From positions 1-64,000 of the forward strand of contig JAGBPB010000028.1 of assembly GCA_017633615.1 (NCBI GenBank): a stretch of DNA of 64,000 nucleotides, written 5' to 3'. Below, in pieces: positions 53,408-62,760 of this stretch (within the stretch, counting starts at the first letter, position 1; each line of letters opens with the position of its first letter). Source of the stretch: Bacteroidaceae bacterium (GTDB taxonomy: Bacteria > Bacteroidota > Bacteroidia > Bacteroidales > Bacteroidaceae). The position numbers were made by a program, and so were the translations under genes. The notes under the pieces are model-generated. The model made no database searches. It was not told the origin of the DNA and saw only the letters and a list, made by a program, of their open reading frames with translations.

Positions 53408-53415
53408 TACTTTTG
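53408..53415 (+). promoter_or_regulatory. -7 box TACTTTTG before the susC-like gene
   Basis: TACTTTTG lies 110 bases before the start at 53526, leaving an A-rich leader of about 100 bases. No stable hairpin was seen in it. The rest of the 53260-53525 spacer is A/T-rich and otherwise featureless. Confidence 0.5.
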
Positions 53416-53525
53416 CTAAGTTAAAGCCAAGTTAAAAAAAATGATTTAAAAACGGCTGAGCCAAACTTATCATTTTGAATGTGCAGAACAAACTATTGTC
53501 AAACTAAATAACTATAATTTATTCT

Positions 53526-56501
53526 ATGATGAAAAGATTGACTGTATTATTGGCTTGTATCCTTATGGGTATCTGTTCAATAACAGCTCAAACTGCAAGG
53601 GTTACCGGTAGGGTGACCAGCAGTGCTGATGGAGAGCCTATCGTGGGCGCATCAGTTGCCGTCAAAGAAGTTCCTCTCAGAGGTACCGCAACTGATGTTA
53701 ACGGTAGATTCGAACTGACAGGGCTTCCTGCAGAAGCAAAAACTTTGGTAATCTCTTTCCTCGGCATGAATACCGTTGAGGTTCCCGTCGCTTCTAGAGT
53801 AGACGTGGCACTTGATGAGGAATCAGAACTCCTGGAGGATGTAGTGATTGTTGCTTATGGTACCACAAAACGTGAGGCTAAGACAGGTTCTGTGGTTTCT
53901 GTTGCAGCTGACAAGATTACTTCACTTCCGGCATCATCAATTGACAAGATGCTTTCCGGTAAATTGGCTGGTGTGCAGATTACATCCCAGTCAGGTCAGC
54001 CGGGTTCATCAACAAGCATCCGTATCCGCGGAACATCTTCAATCAACTCAGGAAACGAACCTTTGTATGTAGTGGATGGCATTCCGGTCATGAACGGTGA
54101 CCAGAGTACCTTCACTAATACCAACAATGCTATAGCAATGATCAATCCTGATGATATTGAAAGCATCACCGTTCTTAAGGATGCAGCATCAGCAAGCGTA
54201 TATGGTTCACGTGCAGCAAACGGAGTTATCCTTATTACCACTAAGAGCGGTAAGGAGGGAAAGAGCGTTATCACAGCACGCGCCAAGTATGGTATCTCAT
54301 CTTTGGCAAATGACAATAACTTCAGGATAATGAACAGTGCAGAGTTGCTGTCTTACCAGCGTGATGCCATTGTCAACGCAGGAGGTGATCCTGATGATCC
54401 CAACGGAACATATTATCGTCCTTATGAGCTTCTTACAAGGCCTCAGACCAACTGGATGGATCATTTTTCCCGTATTGGTCAGATGCAGGAGTATGAGGTC
54501 AATATGACAGGCGGTTCTTCCAAGACCAAGTACTACAGTTCAATTTCATATCATGATAACGAGGGCGTGTTCTACGGTGTAACTTTCAATAAGTTCCAGG
54601 CTCGTATCAATGCTGATCATGAGATTAACAAGTATTTCAATACCGGTGTCCGTATCAACGCAGGTTATATGTATAATGAGGATGTACCTATGCAGAGCCT
54701 CTATTACTCTAACCCTGCATTTGCAGGTATGACAATCCTGCCGTGGTCACCCGCTTATAATGAGGACGGTACACATACAATTGACATTCCTGAAAACTCC
54801 TACACCAACCCCCGTGCAACTGCTGAGTATGATAACCAGTGGGAGAAACAGTATCGTTTCAACGGTAGCATGTATCTGGAGTTCAAGCCTATCAAGGGTC
54901 TGACAATTAAGACTACAAATGCAGCTGAGATGACATTCAACGAGGGCCGTCGTTACTGGTCTCCTCTCTCAGGCAAGAACCAGTCCGCAACACTTCAGAC
55001 TTCACAGGTGCAGTATCGTCTTATGACCACTTCAAATACTGCTACTTATGAAAATATTATAGGTAAGCACAGCTTCCGTATTCTGGCAGGTCAGGAGGCT
55101 AACTCCCGTGACTATTCATATATGTATGAGTCAGCTGAGAATCTGAATCCTGATATTCCTTACCACACAAGCGGTAATACCACCAATGATATCAGTTATT
55201 CTACCAACCGCAGAACCATGATGTCATTCTTTGGTATCCTGGATTACAACTATGATTCACGTTACTACCTGCAGGCTTCAATCCGTGAGGACGGCAGTTC
55301 GTTGTTCGGTGAGGAGAACCGTTGGGGTACGTTCTATTCAGTAGGTGCCAGCTGGAACCTCCACAATGAGAAGTTTATCAGCAGTCTTAGAGGCATAGAC
55401 CTGTTTAAACTGCGTGTATCTTATGGTCTTAACGGTAACAATAACATATCACCTTACCGCCAGTACGGTCTTTATACCACCGTATCTTATAATGGTGTAA
55501 GCGGTATGTATCCTTCAACACCCGCCAATCCTACTCTTTCTTGGGAGAAGAACAGGTCATACAACGTAGGTCTTGACTTCCGCTTCTTCAAGAGACTGTA
55601 TGGTAACATTGATGTCTATACCCGTACAACAGAGGATATGTTGCTTAACAAGTCTCTGTCAAGAACATCTGGTTTCGGCAGCGCTCTTATGAATATAGGT
55701 AAGATGGAGAACAAGGGTATCGAGTTCCAGGTTGACTATGATGTGATTGCCAAAAAGAACGTGAACTGGACCGTCGGATTCAACATCTCTCATAATAAGA
55801 CCAAGATTATTGATCTGGGTGAGGACGAGATGCTCAGCTATTCTGAAGACAGCCGTCTTAAACACATAGTAGGCAACAGCCTTCTTACTTTCTACCTGAG
55901 AGACTATTATGGCGTTAACCCCGTCAACGGTGAGGCTCTGTTTGTTGCTGAGGATGGTGCTCTTACAAATGATTTCAATAAAGCCCGTTACATTGAGGCG
56001 GGAAGTCCTGAACCCACATATACAGGTGGTGTAAGCACTTCACTTACAATCAAGGGCGTTACTTTGAGTGCCGTAGGTGAATTCAAGGGTGGCAACAAGG
56101 TTATGATAATTGAAAACCGTTATCTGCATTCAGACGGTAACCAGATGTCAATGAACCAGTCGGCTTCTGAACTGAATTATTGGAAGAAGCGTGGTGATAC
56201 TGGTGTTAACCCCAAGCCGATAGCCGGTAACTCTACTAACTCATACAGTTACGCTACTGACCGTTTTGTTGAGAATGGTGATTATTTCCGTATCAAGGAT
56301 ATAACAATCTCTTATGAATTCCCCCGCAATCTGATCAACAAGATTAATCTGAATTCTTGCAAGATTTACGCCAGTGGTCTGAACGTTTACACATTCCATG
56401 ATGTAGACTTCTGGGATCCCGAGCGCGGTATTGACGGTATGGGATATGGTATCTATCCTATGACAAAGTCATTTGTTGTAGGTCTTGATCTTGCATTCTA
56501 A
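53526..56501 (+). CDS. SusC/RagA-family TonB-dependent transporter
   Basis: 991 residues. Signal peptide to about 22 (ITAQ), a carboxypeptidase-regulatory-like domain (about 23-100: VTGRVTSSADGEPIVGASVAV), a TonB-box-like DVVIVAYGT near 108, then the plug: GKLAGVQITSQSGQPGSSTSIRIRGTSS and NEPLYVVDGIPV. The rest is a 22-strand barrel ending VVGLDLAF. No STN domain, so it is not of the FecA signalling type. With its SusD partner it imports a polymer fragment across the outer membrane. No glycosidase accompanies it. Length is usual for the RagA-like group. Confidence 0.95.
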   Translation: MMKRLTVLLACILMGICSITAQTARVTGRVTSSADGEPIVGASVAVKEVPLRGTATDVNGRFELTGLPAEAKTLVISFLGMNTVEVPVASRVDVALDEESELLEDVVIVAYGTTKREAKTGSVVSVAADKITSLPASSIDKMLSGKLAGVQITSQSGQPGSSTSIRIRGTSSINSGNEPLYVVDGIPVMNGDQSTFTNTNNAIAMINPDDIESITVLKDAASASVYGSRAANGVILITTKSGKEGKSVITARAKYGISSLANDNNFRIMNSAELLSYQRDAIVNAGGDPDDPNGTYYRPYELLTRPQTNWMDHFSRIGQMQEYEVNMTGGSSKTKYYSSISYHDNEGVFYGVTFNKFQARINADHEINKYFNTGVRINAGYMYNEDVPMQSLYYSNPAFAGMTILPWSPAYNEDGTHTIDIPENSYTNPRATAEYDNQWEKQYRFNGSMYLEFKPIKGLTIKTTNAAEMTFNEGRRYWSPLSGKNQSATLQTSQVQYRLMTTSNTATYENIIGKHSFRILAGQEANSRDYSYMYESAENLNPDIPYHTSGNTTNDISYSTNRRTMMSFFGILDYNYDSRYYLQASIREDGSSLFGEENRWGTFYSVGASWNLHNEKFISSLRGIDLFKLRVSYGLNGNNNISPYRQYGLYTTVSYNGVSGMYPSTPANPTLSWEKNRSYNVGLDFRFFKRLYGNIDVYTRTTEDMLLNKSLSRTSGFGSALMNIGKMENKGIEFQVDYDVIAKKNVNWTVGFNISHNKTKIIDLGEDEMLSYSEDSRLKHIVGNSLLTFYLRDYYGVNPVNGEALFVAEDGALTNDFNKARYIEAGSPEPTYTGGVSTSLTIKGVTLSAVGEFKGGNKVMIIENRYLHSDGNQMSMNQSASELNYWKKRGDTGVNPKPIAGNSTNSYSYATDRFVENGDYFRIKDITISYEFPRNLINKINLNSCKIYASGLNVYTFHDVDFWDPERGIDGMGYGIYPMTKSFVVGLDLAF

Positions 56502-56515
56502 AAAAAGGCGAAAGT

Positions 56516-57934
56516 ATGAAAAAGACAATATTTTATCTTGCAGCTCTGACACTTGTCACAGCATCATGTCAGGATTTCCTGATAGAGGAGCCTAAATTGT
56601 CGCAGAGTAACGAACTTACGCTGTCAAAATATGAAGGCTTGGATAATTCCACAGCCGGCGCATATCTCTATTTCCAGAGTTGCGACTGGTACGGATGCCA
56701 GTACGTTCTCAACGGAGAGTTGATGGCCGGAAATGCTACTAACCCCAAATCTCTGCCAGGTTCAGGTCGTTACAGAACTGCAGAGCCCTGGAGTTTCACA
56801 GAGAGTTCCACATGGTCCACTTGGGCTTATGCATATTACACTATCAATGCTGTCAACAACGTCCTGGCCAATCTGGACGGTAAGGTAGGTAGTGGTGTAA
56901 AACAGTCAGATATAGATAATCTGGAGGCTGAGTGCCTGTTCCTGCGTGCATTCTGCCACTTCCAGCTGGTTAATATCTACTCACAGCCTTATCTTAAGGG
57001 TGCAAACAAAAATGAGTTGGGCGTTCCTGTTATGCTTAAATCTGAGATAGGAACTCCTGCCCGTAACACTGTTGGTGAAGTTTACAATCAGGTTGTAGCT
57101 GACCTTCTTAAAGCCGAATCTCTCATGAGTGACAAGTATCAGCGCGCATCAGTAACCGATCCTCTGGCAACAGTTACCAAGCCGGCTATCCAGGCTCTTC
57201 TGTCCCGCGTATATCTCTATATGGGAGAATGGCAGAAATGTGCTGATTATGCAACTGTGGTAATCAACTCAGGTAAGTTCAAGATGGCTGATAAGGCTGA
57301 TTATGCCGGAATCTGGTCAAAGAGTATTGCCGATAAGGGCGGTGAAATTATATTTGAGATATACTCTTCAAAGAAAAATGATTCATGGGATGAGTCAGGT
57401 TGGACAATGCTTCCTTATATCACATCAATTGAAGGAAGTGCTGACGTATGCGCAACCAATGATTTGTATGATCTCTATGAGGACGACGATGTTCGCAAGT
57501 CTCTGTTCCAGGACAATGAGGCTGATCATTTCCTGATCAAATATTCCGGCAAGCCCGGTTCTGTAGATCCCAAGGAGAACAATATTCCTGTACTCCGTCT
57601 TGCAGAGATGTATCTTAACCGTGCTGAAGCTATTTACAATGGTGCTGCTATTCCAAATGTTTCAGCTCAGTCAGATCTTGATGTTATCACCAATGCCCGC
57701 GGTGCTTCACAGGTTTCTCCCGGTATAGAGACAATCTTTAACGAGCGTCGTAGAGAGCTGGCATTTGAGGGTCACATCTACTTTGACTACAAGCGTTTGG
57801 GTAAGAGCATAACACGTAATGATTTCCGTGCTACTCAGAATAAGGATGTTGCATTCCCCGGCAAGATATGGGCAATGCCTATACCTAAGGGTGAAATAGA
57901 TGCTAATATCAATATGGTACAGAATCCGTATTAA
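56516..57934 (+). CDS. SusD/RagB-family surface lipoprotein
   Basis: 472 residues, lipobox LVTASCQDF. SusD-type helical TPR scaffold: AECLFLRAFCHFQLVNIYSQPYL (a classic SusD segment), AIQALLSRVYLYMGEWQKCADYA, and the closing VLRLAEMYLNRAEAIYN, RRRELAFEGHIYFDYKRLGK. It caps the SusC barrel and binds ligand at the cell surface. It begins 14 bases after susC, and both are on one transcript with the two lipoprotein genes that follow. It is fairly short for a SusD, as in RagB-like members. Confidence 0.95.
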   Translation: MKKTIFYLAALTLVTASCQDFLIEEPKLSQSNELTLSKYEGLDNSTAGAYLYFQSCDWYGCQYVLNGELMAGNATNPKSLPGSGRYRTAEPWSFTESSTWSTWAYAYYTINAVNNVLANLDGKVGSGVKQSDIDNLEAECLFLRAFCHFQLVNIYSQPYLKGANKNELGVPVMLKSEIGTPARNTVGEVYNQVVADLLKAESLMSDKYQRASVTDPLATVTKPAIQALLSRVYLYMGEWQKCADYATVVINSGKFKMADKADYAGIWSKSIADKGGEIIFEIYSSKKNDSWDESGWTMLPYITSIEGSADVCATNDLYDLYEDDDVRKSLFQDNEADHFLIKYSGKPGSVDPKENNIPVLRLAEMYLNRAEAIYNGAAIPNVSAQSDLDVITNARGASQVSPGIETIFNERRRELAFEGHIYFDYKRLGKSITRNDFRATQNKDVAFPGKIWAMPIPKGEIDANINMVQNPY

Positions 57935-57958
57935 TCACCTCCAAACTTAGTGAATGTT

Positions 57959-58939
57959 ATGAAAACAAGAAATAAACTTATATTAGGCATTTCATCACTT
58001 GCATTCCTTTTTGCAGGGTGTGTTGAGAATGAGTTGCCCAAATTTTCGATAGATGATTCTTTTATCGCATTTTCAACTTCTGATGTCAGCTTGGCGGAAA
58101 ACAGTAAAAAACCCATTGCGATAGAGGTTCTGTGCTCATCTTTGTATGGAATCAATGCTTCTGTTGAGTTTGAGATTACTCCAAGAGAAGTTAAGATTGA
58201 TTCAACTGTTGTCAAAGTTGGTGACAAGGACTCAGTCGTTGTTACTTATACTGATAAAGGTGCAAAGGAGGGTATACATTTTACCTATACCACAAGTTGT
58301 CTTGCAAACTACTCAACTACAGACAGCACAAAGCTGTATTTCACCAAGAACCAGTTTTCAGATACTATCTTTATCCAGGCTATAGATAATGGTATATTTA
58401 CTGGAGATATGTACTTCTCAATCAAACTAAAGAATGCCGACGGTGCTAATCTTGGCGCAAGTACTACATGTCAGGTTACTGTTTCTGATGATGAGCATCC
58501 GCTTGCATTCATGCTTGGAGCGTACACCGGTAAAGGTGAATCCTATTTCAATGGAAACGGCAGTTGGGACCTGACTATTACAAAGGATCCGGATGGTGAC
58601 TTGAATAAGGTTTGGTTCTTCCCGTTTGTACCAGATAACCACTCTTCGGCTAAATCCGTCTATGGCATTGTTAATGAAGATAAGACCGAACTTAAGATTC
58701 CTGTTAAGCAGGTGTTTGTAAGTTGGAGCGATGGTGCACACGCTTATCTTGACGGTTTCCGTGACTTATACAATGATACTGATGTTATTCCTGAAGGTGA
58801 GTTCCTGAATGCCACTATCAGTGCAGACGGAACCATAACAATAGCTGATTGCTTCGGTTCTCAAGTAGTTGAAGCCGATGGTTCATCAGGTGGTTGGTAT
58901 AACATTATGTTGAATGGTGTAACCTTGACTAAAAAGTAA
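57959..58939 (+). CDS. Surface lipoprotein of the SusCD locus (SusE position)
   Basis: 326 residues from the ATG at 57959; a GTG at 57950 is an alternative. Lipobox AFLFAGCVEN. The first half is beta-rich with a Calx-beta-like pattern (FIAFSTSDVSLAENSKKPIAIEV, DGTGxx-free) and a strand set ending in CQVTVSDDE. The second half (AFMLGAYTGKGESYFNGNGSWDLTIT, then WFFPFVPDN) looks like the C-terminal domain of DUF1735/DUF4843-type SusD-linked lipoproteins. It probably binds ligand at the surface. Ligand unknown. It starts 24 bases after susD. Confidence 0.75.
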   Translation: MKTRNKLILGISSLAFLFAGCVENELPKFSIDDSFIAFSTSDVSLAENSKKPIAIEVLCSSLYGINASVEFEITPREVKIDSTVVKVGDKDSVVVTYTDKGAKEGIHFTYTTSCLANYSTTDSTKLYFTKNQFSDTIFIQAIDNGIFTGDMYFSIKLKNADGANLGASTTCQVTVSDDEHPLAFMLGAYTGKGESYFNGNGSWDLTITKDPDGDLNKVWFFPFVPDNHSSAKSVYGIVNEDKTELKIPVKQVFVSWSDGAHAYLDGFRDLYNDTDVIPEGEFLNATISADGTITIADCFGSQVVEADGSSGGWYNIMLNGVTLTKK

Positions 58940-58958
58940 TTAATAAAGCTAGGGACTT

Positions 58959-61082
58959 ATGAAAAAGTTATTATATAGTATAACAGCGTTACTGACCATC
59001 TTTATGGTGGGATGTACGAAGTTTGACGAGGCCACCTCAGAACAGTATGCTCCTGCACCTGACTTCTCAATAGATGCTACCGCTGCTGTTGCAGACAGTT
59101 CAGCCACATTCAAGATTGCTATTGACAAGGTTAATACAACCCGTTTCTCAGTAGCTCTTCTCAACGATAGCATGGCTGTTGAGGAATATCCTGAGGCAAT
59201 GACTCTTCTTAAGGGTAACGTTGATCCTAAAGACAGAGTTTGCAAATTCAATGCAGATACTCTTGTTTTGAGGAATGATACCACAATCTCATATGTATAC
59301 AAGGACCTGTTGGTTCAGATCACAGGTGATGCAATCTCATACACCTATTCCGGTCTTGATCCCAATACATCTTATACGTTTGTGGCTGTTGTTTCCAATA
59401 AGTTCGGTCTCACAGGTGATGTTAAGGGACTTTCTGTTACTACAACTGATAATCTTGCTCCCACTCTGTCCAAGGCAAGCCGTTCAGAGTCATACGGTTC
59501 ACTGACACTGGCTTTCTCAGAGAACATGCAGCGTGGTGACGGTAAGGTTTCTGTCAAGTATTATGCTCCTTATGATTTCTCTATCACAGGAACAGTTCCC
59601 GAGGAGAATATCAATTGTGATATCAATGGTAAGGAGATAAGCGTTTCTTGCGACAGTGTTCCTGCCGGTGCTCTTATGCTTGTGTCATGGGAGGCTGGTG
59701 CCTTCAAGGATATTAAGGGCAACAACTGCAATGCTGTTGTTACAGAAATGAACATGAAGACCGGTAGAGTGGATAATGGTTGCTATTACATGGTTGCCAA
59801 TGAACCGTTCTCATTTACCAAGGCAGGTGTTGAAAAACTTGGGGAGTCATTTGTCGACTACACTACATTTATGCCTACAATCAGTTACTCCAAACCTCTG
59901 TATGTTCAGTATGATGAGGATGACGAGATTGCTGATATCATGATTCTCTATGTAAAGGATGATGTTCGGATTCTCTTGCCTGCACTTTGGGATGTTGCAG
60001 ATACCGCAATCGTTCTCGGATTCAAGAAGGAGATGGATTATGGTGCAAAGATTTCATTTACGATTCCTGAAGGTGCTGTTGTTGACGCATTCGGTAACCC
60101 TAACAAGGAATTTGTGATTGAAGATGCATGGATGCGCAGTTACGGTTTGACTGACGATGACATTGTTGGTCTTTATAATGTACAGTATGCAAGTGCCGTT
60201 ACCGATGGTGAGGTTGCTGAGACTTCAATGCTTATTACCCGTTCCGGTGATGGACTCAAGGTGAGCAGGCTGTTCTATGATGAAACTTGCCTGGATGCTC
60301 ATTTTGATGGAGATATGGGTATTCTCTATATTGATGATTTCCAGTATATGACAACCCTTTATGGATCATATGACATTTACTTTGTAACTGGAGTTAAAGG
60401 TCAGGAAGCTGCTCAGCTCCAGTATAATCCGGAAACCAAATCTTTCTTCTCAGGTGAGGAGGCTGAAGTAGGTCAGTATTATATTAATACATCAACCGGT
60501 AAGAGCGGTTGGATGGATTATACCTATGCTATTGAGGCTGTTTATTCTGAGGATCAGGACTACGGTTATGATAAGGATCTTATGGTGGGTGACTACAGGT
60601 TCATTTATCACGATTATTATGATGATGAGGATCCTGAGTCATTGGATACGATAACATGTTCTATCGTTGCCGGAGATAATGACACCACTCTTATCATAAA
60701 GGATTTTGTATTTGAAGGTTCTGAAATAGTAGCTTATTTCGATACGGTTTCTGGTAAGCTCGTCATTCCGGATTGGCAGTTCGTTGGCATGTACTACAGT
60801 TATGAGTGCTATATGAGTACTTATGATTTGGAGAATATCACATTCAATTGCTCTCCCGACGGAACAGCTTGGGCAGATGGTGCAGCATCTGAATCAAATA
60901 TGCTGTGGGGAATTGCTGCATGGAATGGTTCTAAGGTAGCCGGTTGGTTGCGTTTGTCAGAAGGAGATCTCTATCTTGAACCGTATGATCCTGAGGAGGA
61001 ATCAGCTGAAACTCCAATGAGGCAGGCTTCTTCAGCGAGGAATTCTCTTGAGCTGCATACCGATATGCTTCCCAAAAAGTAA
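58959..61082 (+). CDS. Large multi-domain surface lipoprotein of the SusCD locus
   Basis: 707 residues, lipobox FMVGCTKFDE. It contains a fibronectin-III-like module (about 40-165, with YTYSGLDPNTSYTFVAVVSN), an SbsA/Ig-like 'emergent' module (about 170-270, with GSLTLAFSENMQRGDGKVSV), a further one around KEMDYGAKISFTIPEGAVVDAFGNPN, and a repeated C-terminal beta domain (YDIYFVTGVKGQEAAQLQYNPE; FNCSPDGTAWADG). No catalytic motif is visible. It is acidic and Tyr/Asp-rich. Position suggests a surface binding protein. It is the last gene before a strong terminator. Confidence 0.75.
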   Translation: MKKLLYSITALLTIFMVGCTKFDEATSEQYAPAPDFSIDATAAVADSSATFKIAIDKVNTTRFSVALLNDSMAVEEYPEAMTLLKGNVDPKDRVCKFNADTLVLRNDTTISYVYKDLLVQITGDAISYTYSGLDPNTSYTFVAVVSNKFGLTGDVKGLSVTTTDNLAPTLSKASRSESYGSLTLAFSENMQRGDGKVSVKYYAPYDFSITGTVPEENINCDINGKEISVSCDSVPAGALMLVSWEAGAFKDIKGNNCNAVVTEMNMKTGRVDNGCYYMVANEPFSFTKAGVEKLGESFVDYTTFMPTISYSKPLYVQYDEDDEIADIMILYVKDDVRILLPALWDVADTAIVLGFKKEMDYGAKISFTIPEGAVVDAFGNPNKEFVIEDAWMRSYGLTDDDIVGLYNVQYASAVTDGEVAETSMLITRSGDGLKVSRLFYDETCLDAHFDGDMGILYIDDFQYMTTLYGSYDIYFVTGVKGQEAAQLQYNPETKSFFSGEEAEVGQYYINTSTGKSGWMDYTYAIEAVYSEDQDYGYDKDLMVGDYRFIYHDYYDDEDPESLDTITCSIVAGDNDTTLIIKDFVFEGSEIVAYFDTVSGKLVIPDWQFVGMYYSYECYMSTYDLENITFNCSPDGTAWADGAASESNMLWGIAAWNGSKVAGWLRLSEGDLYLEPYDPEEESAETPMRQASSARNSLELHTDMLPKK

Positions 61083-61101
61083 GTAGTACTCTATATGTTT
61101 G

Positions 61102-61140
61102 AAAGGAATCCGGCTGCCCAGTAGTCGGATTCCTTTTTTA
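61102..61140 (+). terminator. Rho-independent terminator of the susCD operon
   Basis: AAAGGAATCCG (61102-61112) pairs with CGGATTCCTTT (61126-61136), extended by three inner pairs, and is followed by a T run to 61139. It separates the susCD transcript from the peptidase gene. Confidence 0.92.
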
Positions 61141-61151
61141 GTTTTATTGGG

Positions 61152-61182
61152 TTTGAGCTTTAGAATAAATACTTTAACTTTG
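61152..61182 (+). promoter_or_regulatory. Consensus Bacteroidota promoter for the C10 peptidase gene
   Basis: -33 TTTG at 61152-61155 and -7 TAACTTTG at 61175-61182 are exactly 19 bases apart. Only 9 bases separate the -7 box from the ATG at 61192, so the mRNA should be nearly leaderless. Confidence 0.75.
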
Positions 61183-61191
61183 CGGTTTGTT

Positions 61192-62754
61192 ATGAACAGA
61201 AAGAAAATAACGTTATTATTCTGGCTGCTTTTGTTTGCGTTTCAGAACGTTGCAGCTGCAGAGGTTGAAGTTAAGCGTGCCCAAAAGTATGCCGTGGAGT
61301 TTATGACCGCAATGTGCGGAGAAGGCTTCTCTGTAAAAGAGACTGAATGTGTTTCAAAAAACGGTAATGCCGTTTATTACATTATCAATATGGCTCCTGA
61401 GGGTTGGGTTTTGGTTTCTGCCCAGGATGGCGTCAAGCCTCTTCTGGGCTATAATACTGAGGGTTCTTATGTTAATGATCCAGGTATGTCAAACCTTTCA
61501 GATTGGATGGATTATTATTGCAGGCAGATAACTGATGCGGTAAAAAACGGTGACAAACCAATCTCTAACTGGGATAAACCTACCAGGCCGGTTAGGACAC
61601 GTGGATCAAACATCATTGACCCTCTTATCAAGGTTAATTGGAATCAGGGCTATCCCTATAATGTGTTCTGTCCGGAGGATGAAGACGGCCGTGCTGTAGT
61701 AGGTTGTGTGGCAGTGGGAATGGCTCAGGCTATGAGCGTGGCCAGATGGCCGTTGAAACCCAACGGAACGTATTCTTATAAACATAAGAAATATGGAACC
61801 ATTTCTATAAACTATGATGAGGCTGATCCGTATGATTGGGATAAGATTATAGCTGGTGATGACGGCAAGGTGTGGGTGGCTCATCTTTTGTATCATTGCG
61901 GAGTGGCTGTGGCAATGGAATACGGGGTTGACGGCTCCGGTTCTTTTAACGCCAGAGTTGCAAAGGCGTTGGTGAGAAATTTTGGCTATTCATCAAATAC
62001 AGTTGAATACATCCCAAAAGACTCATATGAGGGTAATTGGGCTCAGTTGCTTCTTGGCGAGCTTGAAGCTGGTCGTGCTGTGGTTTATGCCGGAACAGAT
62101 ACCAAAGGAGGTTACGGTCATTGCTTTAATATTGACGGGTATGACGGCGCTCTCTTTCATGTCAATTGGGGATGGGGAGGTTCAAATAACGGATATTTCC
62201 CTATAGACGGGCTGCGTGATGTTAAGATGAACATGAATTATGATGCTGATCACAGCGTTGTAATAGGTGTTAAGAAACCCACTTCAGCTCCTCTGGATAT
62301 AACTCTTTCCAATACTGAATTACAATCAGGACTACCGGCGGGTACTGCATTGTCAAAGGTGTCTGTAAAAAGTGAGATGGATGGTATGTTCAATTTCAAG
62401 ATTACAGGTCCTTACAATATGGTTACCCATAAATATGCGTCTGTGCCGTTCAAGATCAATTTCAATCAGGAACTGGTTTCAACAGAATCTTTGGTTAGCG
62501 GATCGGAGTATGAGGTTATCATTACTGTCAGTAACCTGGAACGTGAGTCCTTGAAGAAGGAATTTATACTTACTGTGTCATCTACTGCAGGTGTAACAGA
62601 TTCTATTCAATTGAAAGATGTAAGCAGTGAATTCTATTCGTTGTCAGGTTTAAAACTTGAACTGAGGGAGGAGGATCTTAAGCCCGGTGTTTATATCCGT
62701 GTCAAGACCATGCCTGACGGCCGCAAAATAAGTAGTAAAACTGTTATCAGATAA
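61192..62754 (+). CDS. Secreted C10-family cysteine peptidase (streptopain/interpain-like) with T9SS-like C-terminus
   Basis: 520 residues from the ATG at 61192; the frame extends to 61099, but that part is the terminator and promoter. Signal peptide to about 22, a Spi-type propeptide (about 23-140, with VYYIINMAPEGWVLVSAQDG), then the papain-like domain. The nucleophile is Cys172 in AVVGCVAVGMAQAM and the base is His310 in GGYGHCFNIDGYDG; FHVNWGWGGSNNGYF holds the Asn/Trp region. A beta domain (about 365-465) follows. The last ~45 residues (FYSLSGLKLE, LKPGVYIRV, GRKISSKTVIR) match the usual T9SS sorting-domain pattern. Relatives include Prevotella interpain A and streptococcal SpeB. It should be active at the surface or outside the cell. 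Confidence 0.92.
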   Translation: MNRKKITLLFWLLLFAFQNVAAAEVEVKRAQKYAVEFMTAMCGEGFSVKETECVSKNGNAVYYIINMAPEGWVLVSAQDGVKPLLGYNTEGSYVNDPGMSNLSDWMDYYCRQITDAVKNGDKPISNWDKPTRPVRTRGSNIIDPLIKVNWNQGYPYNVFCPEDEDGRAVVGCVAVGMAQAMSVARWPLKPNGTYSYKHKKYGTISINYDEADPYDWDKIIAGDDGKVWVAHLLYHCGVAVAMEYGVDGSGSFNARVAKALVRNFGYSSNTVEYIPKDSYEGNWAQLLLGELEAGRAVVYAGTDTKGGYGHCFNIDGYDGALFHVNWGWGGSNNGYFPIDGLRDVKMNMNYDADHSVVIGVKKPTSAPLDITLSNTELQSGLPAGTALSKVSVKSEMDGMFNFKITGPYNMVTHKYASVPFKINFNQELVSTESLVSGSEYEVIITVSNLERESLKKEFILTVSSTAGVTDSIQLKDVSSEFYSLSGLKLELREEDLKPGVYIRVKTMPDGRKISSKTVIR

Positions 62755-62760
62755 AAGGAT

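Noticed and set aside
53416..53525. Riboswitch or structured leader before susC
   Set aside because: The leader is A-rich and no convincing stems were found, unlike the rplM leader.
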